Below are positions 1-6,040 of a DNA stretch of 7,130 bases, piece by piece. Where the stretch lies: positions 1-7,130 of the forward strand of contig CAZOEL010000150.1 in assembly GCA_964578835.1 (NCBI GenBank), written 5' to 3'. The notes under the pieces are model-generated. The model saw only the letters and a program-made list of their open reading frames with translations, was not told the DNA's origin and did no database searches. The translations under genes were made by a program, and so were the position numbers. The DNA comes from CAZOEL01 sp964578835 (GTDB lineage Bacteria; Desulfobacterota; Syntrophobacteria; Syntrophobacterales; Syntrophobacteraceae). Numbering within the stretch: position 1 is the stretch's first letter; every line of letters starts with the position of its first letter.

Positions 1-63
1 CCGAAGTGCGGGCCGAAGGGTGCGATCCATCCCAAACCGGCACGGCAAATCAGCCAAGCAGTA

Positions 64-495
64 CTAGTCGGCGATCTCCTGGTCATTGGCTTTCCCATCC
101 CTGCGAGCCGAACGGGAGTCTTCATGGCTGATCGCGCTATGGATGACAGCAAGGATGTCAGCCCCGGAGTCCATCTTGCGAAAGTAACCGGCGCAACCGG
201 CTGCCTTCGCCTGTGCTCGAACCTCGGGATCGTCGTGTGCCGTGATGAAGACGATAGGGGTGGCATCCTTGACCGCGGAGAGTCTCTGGCTCAGATCCAG
301 CCCGGACATCCCCTTGAGCTGGATGTCGATCACCAGGCAATCGAACTTCGGACGTTTCGTGTCCGTGAGGAAATCCTCGGCGGAGACGTAAGTGATCGCC
401 TGGAGGTTGGACGCCCGGAGCAGTCGGCTCATTGAGCGGCAAAGGCTCTCGTCGTCATCGATAACCGCTATATAGATGTTTCGGGTTTTGCTCAT
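64..495 (-). CDS. Receiver-only response regulator (CheY-like, FixJ-type receiver), 143 aa
   Basis: This is a stand-alone phosphoreceiver domain, expected to be cytoplasmic and to accept phosphate from a histidine kinase. Seen: the acidic triad Asp13-Asp14-Asp15, phosphoacceptor Asp57 in VIDIQLKGMSG, the switch Thr85 in FITAHDD, and the conserved Lys107. The residue after Lys107 is Met instead of the usual Pro. The receiver occupies about residues 7-120. The rest is a charged tail (SRSARRDGKANDQ) with no output domain. The start is the ATG at 493-495; I see no strong Shine-Dalgarno sequence. It lies 91 bp downstream of the LuxR-type regulator on the same strand, and its receiver resembles that protein's (shared LLRAS, SGLDL and similar blocks), which suggests divergence after duplication. 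Inference: it is a second phosphate target or sink for the adjacent kinase. The gap leaves open whether it is co-transcribed or has its own promoter. Confidence 0.9.
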   Translation of the reverse strand: MSKTRNIYIAVIDDDESLCRSMSRLLRASNLQAITYVSAEDFLTDTKRPKFDCLVIDIQLKGMSGLDLSQRLSAVKDATPIVFITAHDDPEVRAQAKAAGCAGYFRKMDSGADILAVIHSAISHEDSRSARRDGKANDQEIAD

Positions 496-586
496 CGAAA
501 TAGAGCATAGCAGCTGGAAGGCCGAGGCATCTACTGCCCTTTAGGGAAGGTAGGGAAATTGGTGACACGAGAATGGAAAGAAAGAA

Positions 587-1207
587 CTACACGTCGAGAC
601 CGCGGGCCTCCATCCACAACTTCGTTAACTCGGCGGTCGACGACACGCCAAGCTTGGTCGTGATGGAAGTGCGATGGAGTTTTACCGTACGTTCGTGGAT
701 GCCGAGGTCGTACGCGATTTGCTTGTTGAGCTTTCCCTGCACGACGTGGTGCAGCACCTCGCGTTCGCGCGGGGTGAGCGCGGTGAAGCGCTCACGTAAC
801 GCTTTCAACCGTGCACGCGCGTCGCGCTCGCAGGTATCGCGGTCGAGCGCGCGTTTTACTGCGTCGAGCAGATCCTCCTTGGGCGCTCGCTTCGTCAGAA
901 AATCTTCCGCACCCCTGCGCATCGCCCGCACGGTTGTCGCAATATCTCCATGACCAGTGAGGAAGATGACCGGCAACCGTTGTCCCTCCCTTGCGAGTGC
1001 TTCTTGCAAGTCCAGCCCGCTCAACTCAGGCATCTGCAAATCCACAATGACACACCCCGGCACATCAAGCTCCGGTTGGGCCAGAAACTCCGCCGCCGAA
1101 GCAAATGTCTTCACGGAGAAACCGGATGCACGCAACATTCGTGCGACAGCTGTCAGATAGGAGACGTCGTCGTCCACTATCCGGACAATGGGTATGGGCG
1201 CATTCAC
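587..1207 (-). CDS. FixJ/NarL-family response regulator with LuxR-type HTH, 206 aa
   Basis: This is a two-component transcription factor: phosphorylation of the receiver is expected to switch the C-terminal helix-turn-helix into DNA-binding form. Seen: an N-terminal receiver at about residues 6-122 with Asp12-Asp14, phosphoacceptor Asp56 (VIVDLQMPELSG), Thr84 and Lys106. A linker follows, then a LuxR/GerE domain at about 140-203 carrying the hallmarks LTPREREVL (144-152), NKQIAYDLGI and RTVKLHRTSI. Length and architecture are typical of the FixJ family. Lys106 is followed by Arg instead of the usual cis-Pro. The start is a GTG whose first bases overlap the kinase stop codon (GTGA, 4 bp), backed by an exceptionally strong ribosome binding site; the nearby ATG at 1201-1203 is out of frame. 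The overlap implies translational coupling, so it is very probably the cognate regulator of the upstream kinase. Its regulon cannot be read from this window. Confidence 0.95.
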   Translation of the reverse strand: MNAPIPIVRIVDDDVSYLTAVARMLRASGFSVKTFASAAEFLAQPELDVPGCVIVDLQMPELSGLDLQEALAREGQRLPVIFLTGHGDIATTVRAMRRGAEDFLTKRAPKEDLLDAVKRALDRDTCERDARARLKALRERFTALTPREREVLHHVVQGKLNKQIAYDLGIHERTVKLHRTSITTKLGVSSTAELTKLWMEARGLDV

Positions 1208-3459
1208 TTTACCTCACCTCCTTTTGCAGCAGGCAGAGCGAATGTGAACGTGGTCCCACCGGCCACGTTGTTTTCCCCCCATAGTCGCCCGCCGTGCGCC
1301 TCGATGATGTCGCGGGAGATGGCCAACCCCATCCCCAGGCCGTTGGGCTTGGAAGTGAAGAACGGCTCGAAAACCCGCAAGAGCTCTTCTTCCGAAATGC
1401 CGCAGCCGGTATCACTCACAATGACCTCGACCCCGGATCTCGCGTACTGGGTCCGAACCGTAACGAGGCGCCTTTCCGGTGGATTGGCGCCCACAGCGTC
1501 CATGGCGTTGAGCAGCAAATTAAGCAAGACTTGCTGTAATTGAACCGGGTCACCATGAACGGGTGGCAGGGCCTGGTCGCTCTCCAGCACCAGCCGCAAC
1601 TGACGCTTCTCGGCATCAGGCCGCACCAGGGTGACTGTTTCGCTCGCCAAATGGTCTAGATCGAGCCGGCGCCGTTCGGTTTGGCATTGTCTCATCAAGG
1701 CGCGCATTCGATCGATCACCGCGCCTGCGCGGTGGTTGTCCTTGCGAATGTCCGCCAGGATGGCGCGTATTTCGTCAAGATCCGGCAAAGGATCCTGCAA
1801 AAACATCTCTCCAGCCTCGGCATTGCGCAGGATGGCGCCGAGCGGCTGGTTCAATTCATGGGCGATCGAGGAGGCCAGTTGGCTAACCATGGAAACGCGG
1901 GTAACATGGGCCAGTTGGCTGCGCTGACGCTCGATCTCCTCTTCCGCCTGCTTGCGCCCGGTGATGTCGACAGACACACCCATGAGGCAGCTCGGTCCGT
2001 TGGCAGGGCTCTGCTGAAAGCTGCCTCGCGAGGCTACCCAGCGAATGCTTCCATCCGGCAGCACCACACGGTAATCAACAGTAGACAACAGCCCCGACTG
2101 CGCGGCCTGCTGCGTGGCTTGACGAACGACCTCGCGGTCCGCAGGATGAATCATTCTGAGAAACTTCTCGTAATCCAATAGCTCGTCCGGCGCAAGACCG
2201 AACAACTCCAGCGCCCTGTCCGAGGTCCAAAAATGCCCGGTATCCATATCCAGGCTCCACAGGCCCGCTCCGGCAGAAGACACTGCCAGCGCCACTCGAC
2301 CTTCGCTCTCGCGCAGCGCTTGTTCCGCCCTCCGTCGCATCCTGAGATTCAAGACAAGCCCGATAATCAGCAATGCCTCTACGGTCATCAGGGCAATCAT
2401 CCCTGCAATTGTCCCCTTGTAGTCCCTCCAGAGTGAAGGTTCGGTGTAGCGGATCTCGCTGCCCGGAGGCAGCTCTGATTCGGGGATGCCCCAGCGTTTG
2501 AGCTCACGCCAGTCGTAGAGATTTATGTATGCTCGCTCGCCGCCAAAGGGGAGGGATGCCGGTGATGCACCACCCAATATTCTGAGCGCCATCAGAGCGG
2601 ATTCTTTGCCCAGATTCTGCCAGCTCACCAATGGGCCTCCGACAATGCCATAACCCAGGTATGACTCATAGAGACCGAACACCGGGGAGTTGGCAGCCCG
2701 TGAAATGAGGGTGAGCGCTTCGCGGGGTACGAAGTCCACACCTTTGCCATCCTTGAAGATAGTCGAGTAAAGGATGATGGTGTCTGTTGGAAGCGAGCCA
2801 ACCCGAGCCAGGACTTCCTGCATCGGCAACTTTGTAAGGTCGATCAATCGGAGCTTTTCCAAATGAGGTTTCAAAGCGTTGCGCCAAATCTGCTCGCCAT
2901 CGACATCGTTGGGAGCAACTCCGGCCACCAGGGCAACATGCTTTGTGCCGGGCCTCGATTGCAGCGCGCTATCCAGCAGACCGGCGCTGTTGTCTCCAAT
3001 AACAACTCCCGTCAGGAAGTGGCGAAACGGGGAACGGTCCAATTTTTCTGCCAAGAGCCTGGGGACTTGACTGGCGACAATGGGGACTTCGGGGAAGATT
3101 TCGGCTCCCTCGCGCATCAGGAAGTCAATAGCCGATGGATAAACGGTGATTATGGCGTCGATCTTAATACCCGCATACTTGCGGCGTAAGTAATCGGTCA
3201 CGGCAGGGGCGTGGCTGCCAGCGCTGAACCGGGAACTATCCAGGTACTCGGGGTAGAGTTGAACATCGAATAACTGGTTTGATCGGAACGCGTTGCGGAT
3301 GCCCTGATCGGTCAACTCATGGGCGGGGTGCGCCTTGCCCTCGCCGTAGAGGAGCAAGACCCGTTTGACCTCTTTGGGCTCTGCCGCAGACAATGCCTGC
3401 GTCAGCAGCAGCGCCAGCACCAGCGTAGCGGACCCAACACGTAGCTTTTTCATAATCAC
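1204..3459 (-). CDS. Membrane sensor histidine kinase with ABC-type periplasmic substrate-binding-like domain, PAS, HisKA and HATPase_c (751 aa)
   Basis: This inner-membrane kinase is predicted to sense a periplasmic ligand and phosphorylate the overlapping FixJ-type regulator. Domains in order: signal peptide at about 1-26 (MKKLR start, Leu-rich core, LSAAEP cleavage region); a periplasmic domain at about 30-335 resembling the ABC_sub_bind family; a transmembrane helix at about 349-371; a PAS domain at about 385-500 ending in the PAC-like VDITGRKQAEE; HisKA with phosphoacceptor His534 in SIAHELNQPLGAI; and HATPase_c with N-box Asn647/Asn651, G1 box Asp683-Gly685-Gly687, F-box FEPFFTSK (697-704) and G2 box GLGMGL (707-712). 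All catalytic motifs look intact. The longest frame opens with a GTG at 3457-3459, but the ATG at 3451-3453 (residue 3) gives a more typical signal peptide start and is preferred; neither has a strong Shine-Dalgarno. The ligand is unknown. Relatives with such periplasmic domains are common in proteobacterial regulatory gene clusters. Confidence 0.95.
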   Translation of the reverse strand: MIMKKLRVGSATLVLALLLTQALSAAEPKEVKRVLLLYGEGKAHPAHELTDQGIRNAFRSNQLFDVQLYPEYLDSSRFSAGSHAPAVTDYLRRKYAGIKIDAIITVYPSAIDFLMREGAEIFPEVPIVASQVPRLLAEKLDRSPFRHFLTGVVIGDNSAGLLDSALQSRPGTKHVALVAGVAPNDVDGEQIWRNALKPHLEKLRLIDLTKLPMQEVLARVGSLPTDTIILYSTIFKDGKGVDFVPREALTLISRAANSPVFGLYESYLGYGIVGGPLVSWQNLGKESALMALRILGGASPASLPFGGERAYINLYDWRELKRWGIPESELPPGSEIRYTEPSLWRDYKGTIAGMIALMTVEALLIIGLVLNLRMRRRAEQALRESEGRVALAVSSAGAGLWSLDMDTGHFWTSDRALELFGLAPDELLDYEKFLRMIHPADREVVRQATQQAAQSGLLSTVDYRVVLPDGSIRWVASRGSFQQSPANGPSCLMGVSVDITGRKQAEEEIERQRSQLAHVTRVSMVSQLASSIAHELNQPLGAILRNAEAGEMFLQDPLPDLDEIRAILADIRKDNHRAGAVIDRMRALMRQCQTERRRLDLDHLASETVTLVRPDAEKRQLRLVLESDQALPPVHGDPVQLQQVLLNLLLNAMDAVGANPPERRLVTVRTQYARSGVEVIVSDTGCGISEEELLRVFEPFFTSKPNGLGMGLAISRDIIEAHGGRLWGENNVAGGTTFTFALPAAKGGEVK
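1214..1224 (-). promoter_or_regulatory. Very strong Shine-Dalgarno sequence for the LuxR-type regulator
   Basis: On the minus strand this reads AAAGGAGGTGA, fully complementary over 11 bases to the usual 3' end of 16S rRNA. It lies just ahead of the GTG at 1205-1207, inside the last codons of the kinase gene. It fixes the GTG as the start and suggests the regulator is made in excess of the kinase, as is common for kinase/regulator pairs. Confidence 0.85.
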
Positions 3460-3494
3460 TCACGGGCAGTGAGAGGGCAATAGACTTAAATCTC

Positions 3495-3509
3495 GTGCGA
3501 TCCTCGCAC
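3495..3509. promoter_or_regulatory. Perfect 6-bp inverted repeat upstream of the kinase gene (candidate operator)
   Basis: GTGCGA and TCGCAC flank a 3-base spacer, about 42-56 bp upstream of the preferred kinase ATG. Position and symmetry suit a dimeric regulator such as the FixJ-type protein of this operon, but I find no second copy in the window and no clear -35/-10 pair beside it. A chance palindrome is possible. Confidence 0.25.
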
Positions 3510-3540
3510 CCATGCGCCACAGAGAAATGATGAGGCATGT

Positions 3541-3786
3541 TTAGATCGATTTGAAAATACCACATTCCATCGAGTATTGCGACAGATTGCCAACATTTTG
3601 GATTCCGTAAACTTTGAGGGTCACAATTCCAATCCGGGCTGGCGCATTGCCGTGAGTGATTCCCGAAATCAGTATTTCCTGCCCCCGCCCACGTGATCGC
3701 AAGTCATGGAATGCGCCGTGGACAGATCCGGTGTGCTCCATGATCTTCACCCCGTCCAATACCTCCTCCATGGTTTTAACCATCAC
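3541..3786 (-). CDS. Uncharacterised small ORF, 81 aa, possibly a gene fragment
   Basis: I do not recognise this ORF with confidence. It opens with GTG (3784-3786) then ATG (3781-3783), overlapping the TGA of the recombinase remnant by a few bases. The text starts MVKTMEEVLDGVKIMEH, has a basic middle (DLRSRGRGQ) and a hydrophobic patch (EILISGI) followed by a strand-like VTLKVYGI. There is no transmembrane helix and no catalytic motif I can name. The C-terminal half vaguely resembles the end of pyruvate kinases (a hydrophobic strand, Gly-rich loop, then a strand ending like LKVH). That would make it the far end of the gene whose start lies at 4315-4368, but the match is weak and there is extra sequence. 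It could equally be a non-functional ORF in a decayed region. The 80 bp between it and the kinase gene hold the palindrome noted separately. Confidence 0.35.
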   Translation of the reverse strand: MMVKTMEEVLDGVKIMEHTGSVHGAFHDLRSRGRGQEILISGITHGNAPARIGIVTLKVYGIQNVGNLSQYSMECGIFKSI

Positions 3787-4328
3787 AACGATTTCGTGGT
3801 GTGTTCTTTATTGAGGAGTTCCAACAATAACGGCTGGTTATATCGAACTATCATTCCACAGCTATCCAGTATCTTCATTATTCCATCCTCGGTTTCAGGT
3901 TCATGGTGTGGAATGAGTGTGGAATGACCGACCGTAATCGGACCATCGAGAAGACCCCGAAGGAGCCGTTGCTTACCGGAAAATGACAGGTTCATGATTT
4001 TGTGAGTGACGGCTTTGAACGCGTCAGCTTCGGAGACAAACCGGGCAAACTCGGCTTGATCGGATTTCCTTCGTCGAAGTTCATCGAGTACATTCCTGGT
4101 CTCCTCGATTTTGCGATGTAAGGCATGTATTTCGTTCAGATGTCCATGGCGCTTTTGGGAGTACTCGGCCCGATCAAAATCATTGTGCTCAAGGAGGCTG
4201 TCCAGATTCCTCAAGGCGATCTCTTTCCGCTTCAGGCTTGCTTGGAGATTGCTCAGCTTCCTCTCAATCTCCCTTATCTTACCATCCCTTCCCTTCTCTA
4301 CATTGAGTAGCGGCTTATAGTGCTGGTC
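3783..4328 (-). pseudogene. C-terminal remnant of a large serine recombinase, catalytic domain missing
   Basis: The open frame runs from just inside a TAG at 4329-4331 to TGA at 3783-3785, about 181 codons. The first bases up to about 4321 belong to the pyruvate kinase fragment read in another frame. The text is a long heptad-like coiled coil (KIREIERKLSNLQ, IHALHRKIEETRNVLDELRR) followed by LSFSGKQRLLRGLLDGPITVG. This order is characteristic of the C-terminal end of large serine recombinases, where a coiled coil precedes a block resembling 'FEEKRELLRLLVERV'. The resolvase catalytic domain, the recombinase domain and the zinc-ribbon cysteines are absent, and upstream DNA is unrelated, so it cannot recombine DNA. 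A TTG at 4212-4214 could start a 143-residue product, but I see no reason to think it is expressed. Interpretation: debris of an integrated element. An unrelated coiled-coil protein is the main alternative. Confidence 0.55.
3906..3927. repeat. Tandem duplication of an 11-bp unit (GTGTGGAATGA x2)
   Basis: Two perfect, directly adjacent copies lie inside the recombinase remnant, just after the recognisable LLDGPITVG block. The unit is not a multiple of three, so if it arose by slippage it shifted the reading frame. That would fit the loss of recognisable recombinase sequence beyond this point. Confidence 0.7.
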
Positions 4329-4368
4329 CTATGGTGCAGACAATCTTGGTTTTATTGGTGGGCAGCAT
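4315..4368 (-). pseudogene. Pyruvate kinase, N-terminal fragment (16 codons, then truncated)
   Basis: From the ATG at 4366-4368 the text reads MLPTNKTKIVCTIGPA and then Leu and TAA (4315-4317). KTKIVCTIGPA is the highly conserved first beta-strand of pyruvate kinases (normally followed by Ser), the glycolytic enzyme converting phosphoenolpyruvate and ADP to pyruvate and ATP. A Shine-Dalgarno-like GTGAGG lies 7 bases upstream of the ATG, as expected for a genuine gene start and not a chance match. Homology stops at about 4321, exactly where the serine recombinase frame begins, so the rest of the enzyme (active-site Arg and Lys, B domain, C domain) has been replaced. No complete pyruvate kinase is present in the window. 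The fragment lies downstream of the oxidoreductase and small membrane protein genes on the same strand. Confidence 0.7.
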
Positions 4369-4537
4369 AGAGTGTCCTCACCCATGGAGTCTTCTCAAAG
4401 TCGATTACAGCCATCGCCAATCAAGCTAATAGTGGGTGAGCACCGGCCAATCCGCGCCCTGTCAAATTCACCTGTAAGAAATCAGTCCTTGTTAGTTTCT
4501 CTCGGCTTCTCTCCGGCTCGCAATAAGACAACACCTT

Positions 4538-4639
4538 TCATCGGCTCAGCAAGTTCCCGATCAAGGCGAAAGTCCCCGAGAGCAGCACGACCAAGATTCC
4601 TGTGACAAGGACCAGAATTTTTGAAAGTGTACGGCGCAT
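4538..4639 (-). CDS. Small single-pass membrane protein, 33 aa
   Basis: The ATG at 4637-4639 opens a 33-codon frame ending in TGA at 4538-4540. It has a basic N-terminus (MRRTLSK), one strongly hydrophobic helix (ILVLVTGILVVLLSG) and a short polar end (NLLSR). A Shine-Dalgarno-like AGGGGG sits 6 bases upstream of the ATG. The gene starts 21 bp after the oxidoreductase stop on the same strand, so co-transcription is likely. The positive-inside rule predicts a cytoplasmic N-terminus. I recognise no named family. By analogy with tiny subunits of respiratory complexes (CydX-like peptides), it may be an accessory subunit of the membrane oxidoreductase, but this is inference from position and shape only. 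Its size means standard gene calling would skip it. Confidence 0.6.
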   Translation of the reverse strand: MRRTLSKILVLVTGILVVLLSGTFALIGNLLSR

Positions 4640-4660
4640 GGAAAGCCCCCTGATTTAAGG

Positions 4661-6040
4661 CTACACCAAATTGAACAATTCTGAATGCAGGTTTCCAATT
4701 GGAATTCCCAGCCCGTGCAGGCTGTTTTTCACGGCATCCATCATGGGCGGCGGACCGCAGATGAAGTACTCCTGAAGATCCGCAAGCTTCGGCAGATGGC
4801 GGCTCAGGAGATCTTGATCCACCATCCCCTTCTCTCCCCTCCAATCTTCGGGAGGGTCTTCGAGCACATGCACCAGGCGAAGGTTCAGGCGCTCCTTCAG
4901 CCCTTCGATCTCCTCCCGGAAGGTGACATCCTCCCAGTTCTTGCTTGCATAAATGAGGAGAAGGGGGCGTGGATCGCCCCGGTCGGAAAGGGTTCGAAGC
5001 ATGCTCATGAAAGGAGTGATACCGATGCCGCCTGCTATGAACACATAACCCGGCGCCTGCTTGTAGCGGTCAATACTGAAAGCCCCGTAGGGACCATCGA
5101 GATAGACAACCTCTCCGGGAGCAACATTTCCGACTGTGGCCGTGAAGTCTCCGAGCTCCTTTATCGTCATGTCCAGGCTTTCGGGGTATTCCGCGCTCGA
5201 GGAGAAGGAGAAGGGATGTTCCTGATTCGAGAAAGGCGAGCTCCAGACATTGAGCCAGGCGAACTGGCCCGGGTTGAAGGTTATCCCTTTGTGCCCGTCG
5301 GCGCGGAATGTGAGCGTCCATGCATTGCCCCGTTCAGCCTTGATCCGTTCTACTATGTATGGTGTTCTTGACTGTATCCATGGCCTTACCACCCGCACAT
5401 GGAGCAGCATTCCCATCCACCAGGCTGCGTAGGCAATCCACAAAACGCGCTTCCAGGGGGTGAGGACGTGGTGTCCCGCACCGACCATGTGAACCAGGGC
5501 CAATACAACCGCTATGATAGACAATATCCCATGCCATCTACGCCAGTAGTTGTACTCGATTCTCAACCGCTTCCTCCAGACCGAGGTGATAATGAGGACC
5601 GCCAAGGCTATGAGTGCGCCGGTCGCCGGAGCCAGACGCCATGGAACTGTAACGACAACACCCAGCCATGGAGCCCTGAAGTCATCACTTAGCTCATCGA
5701 GGGTGACGGGAGTGGCGGTAAAGAGAATAATCGGGTGTAAAAGAATAAGGGCAAAGATGACATAGGATATTTCCCTGTGAAAGAGGTAGACGACATCAAT
5801 TCCAAAGGGAGCTTTCGCGCGCCTGAACCGGGCGGTTAGCGCAAACTGGAGCAACATCATCGCCAGGCTCGAAAATGCCAAAGCTACGGCAAACTCCCGC
5901 CAAAATCCCCTACCGGGAGGAACCGGCACCAGCAGCAACACGAAAAGAGGGGCCGTAACAAGGGCAAGATAAATGCCTATCCATAAAGCCCCTTTCAGTA
6001 ATCGAGCGGTAGTCTGTCTGATCATGAGCATCTCTTTCAC
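4661..6040 (-). CDS. Ferric reductase-like transmembrane flavocytochrome with FAD/NAD(P)H-binding domains (up to 459 aa)
   Basis: This membrane oxidoreductase is of the ferric reductase/NADPH-oxidase superfamily, passing electrons from cytoplasmic NAD(P)H via FAD to haem b in the membrane and on to an unknown acceptor. Seen: about six membrane helices in residues 16-214. Candidate haem ligands are paired 14 residues apart, His88/His102 in the third helix and His170/His184 in the fifth, as expected for a two-haem core. An FAD domain at about 226-325 has PGQFAWL and HPFSFSS (275-281). A nucleotide-binding domain at about 330-459 has GPYGAF, IAGGIGITPFMSM (335-347) and CGPPPMM (428-434). It ends in LHSELFNLV. 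All key motifs look intact. Possible starts are GTG 6040, ATG 6031 and ATG 6025; the last (454 aa) has the only usable ribosome binding site, AAAGAG six bases ahead. The acceptor (ferric iron, oxygen, a quinone or a partner protein) cannot be told from sequence. Confidence 0.92.
   Translation of the reverse strand: MKEMLMIRQTTARLLKGALWIGIYLALVTAPLFVLLLVPVPPGRGFWREFAVALAFSSLAMMLLQFALTARFRRAKAPFGIDVVYLFHREISYVIFALILLHPIILFTATPVTLDELSDDFRAPWLGVVVTVPWRLAPATGALIALAVLIITSVWRKRLRIEYNYWRRWHGILSIIAVVLALVHMVGAGHHVLTPWKRVLWIAYAAWWMGMLLHVRVVRPWIQSRTPYIVERIKAERGNAWTLTFRADGHKGITFNPGQFAWLNVWSSPFSNQEHPFSFSSSAEYPESLDMTIKELGDFTATVGNVAPGEVVYLDGPYGAFSIDRYKQAPGYVFIAGGIGITPFMSMLRTLSDRGDPRPLLLIYASKNWEDVTFREEIEGLKERLNLRLVHVLEDPPEDWRGEKGMVDQDLLSRHLPKLADLQEYFICGPPPMMDAVKNSLHGLGIPIGNLHSELFNLV

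Noticed and set aside
124..435. Plus-strand open frame of about 100 codons opposite the receiver-only regulator
   Set aside because: It is antisense to a clear gene, has no recognisable family and is explained by the codon use of the gene on the other strand.
950..1543. Plus-strand open frame of about 197 codons opposite the kinase/regulator junction
   Set aside because: It spans two well-supported minus-strand genes in antisense, has a low-complexity basic text and no domain; it is a shadow.
3459..3473. Short hairpin CTCAC-GGGCA-GTGAG at the kinase start
   Set aside because: A 5-bp stem is too weak to be called a riboswitch or attenuator and is easily produced by chance.
4372..4605. Plus-strand open frame of 77 codons, Ser/Pro/Arg-rich
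   Set aside because: It overlaps the small membrane peptide and the upstream region of the pyruvate kinase start, has no ribosome binding site and no resemblance to a known protein.
4685..5371. Plus-strand open frame of 228 codons opposite the oxidoreductase
   Set aside because: The minus-strand reading has intact FAD and NAD motifs over the same bases; the plus-strand text shows no family.
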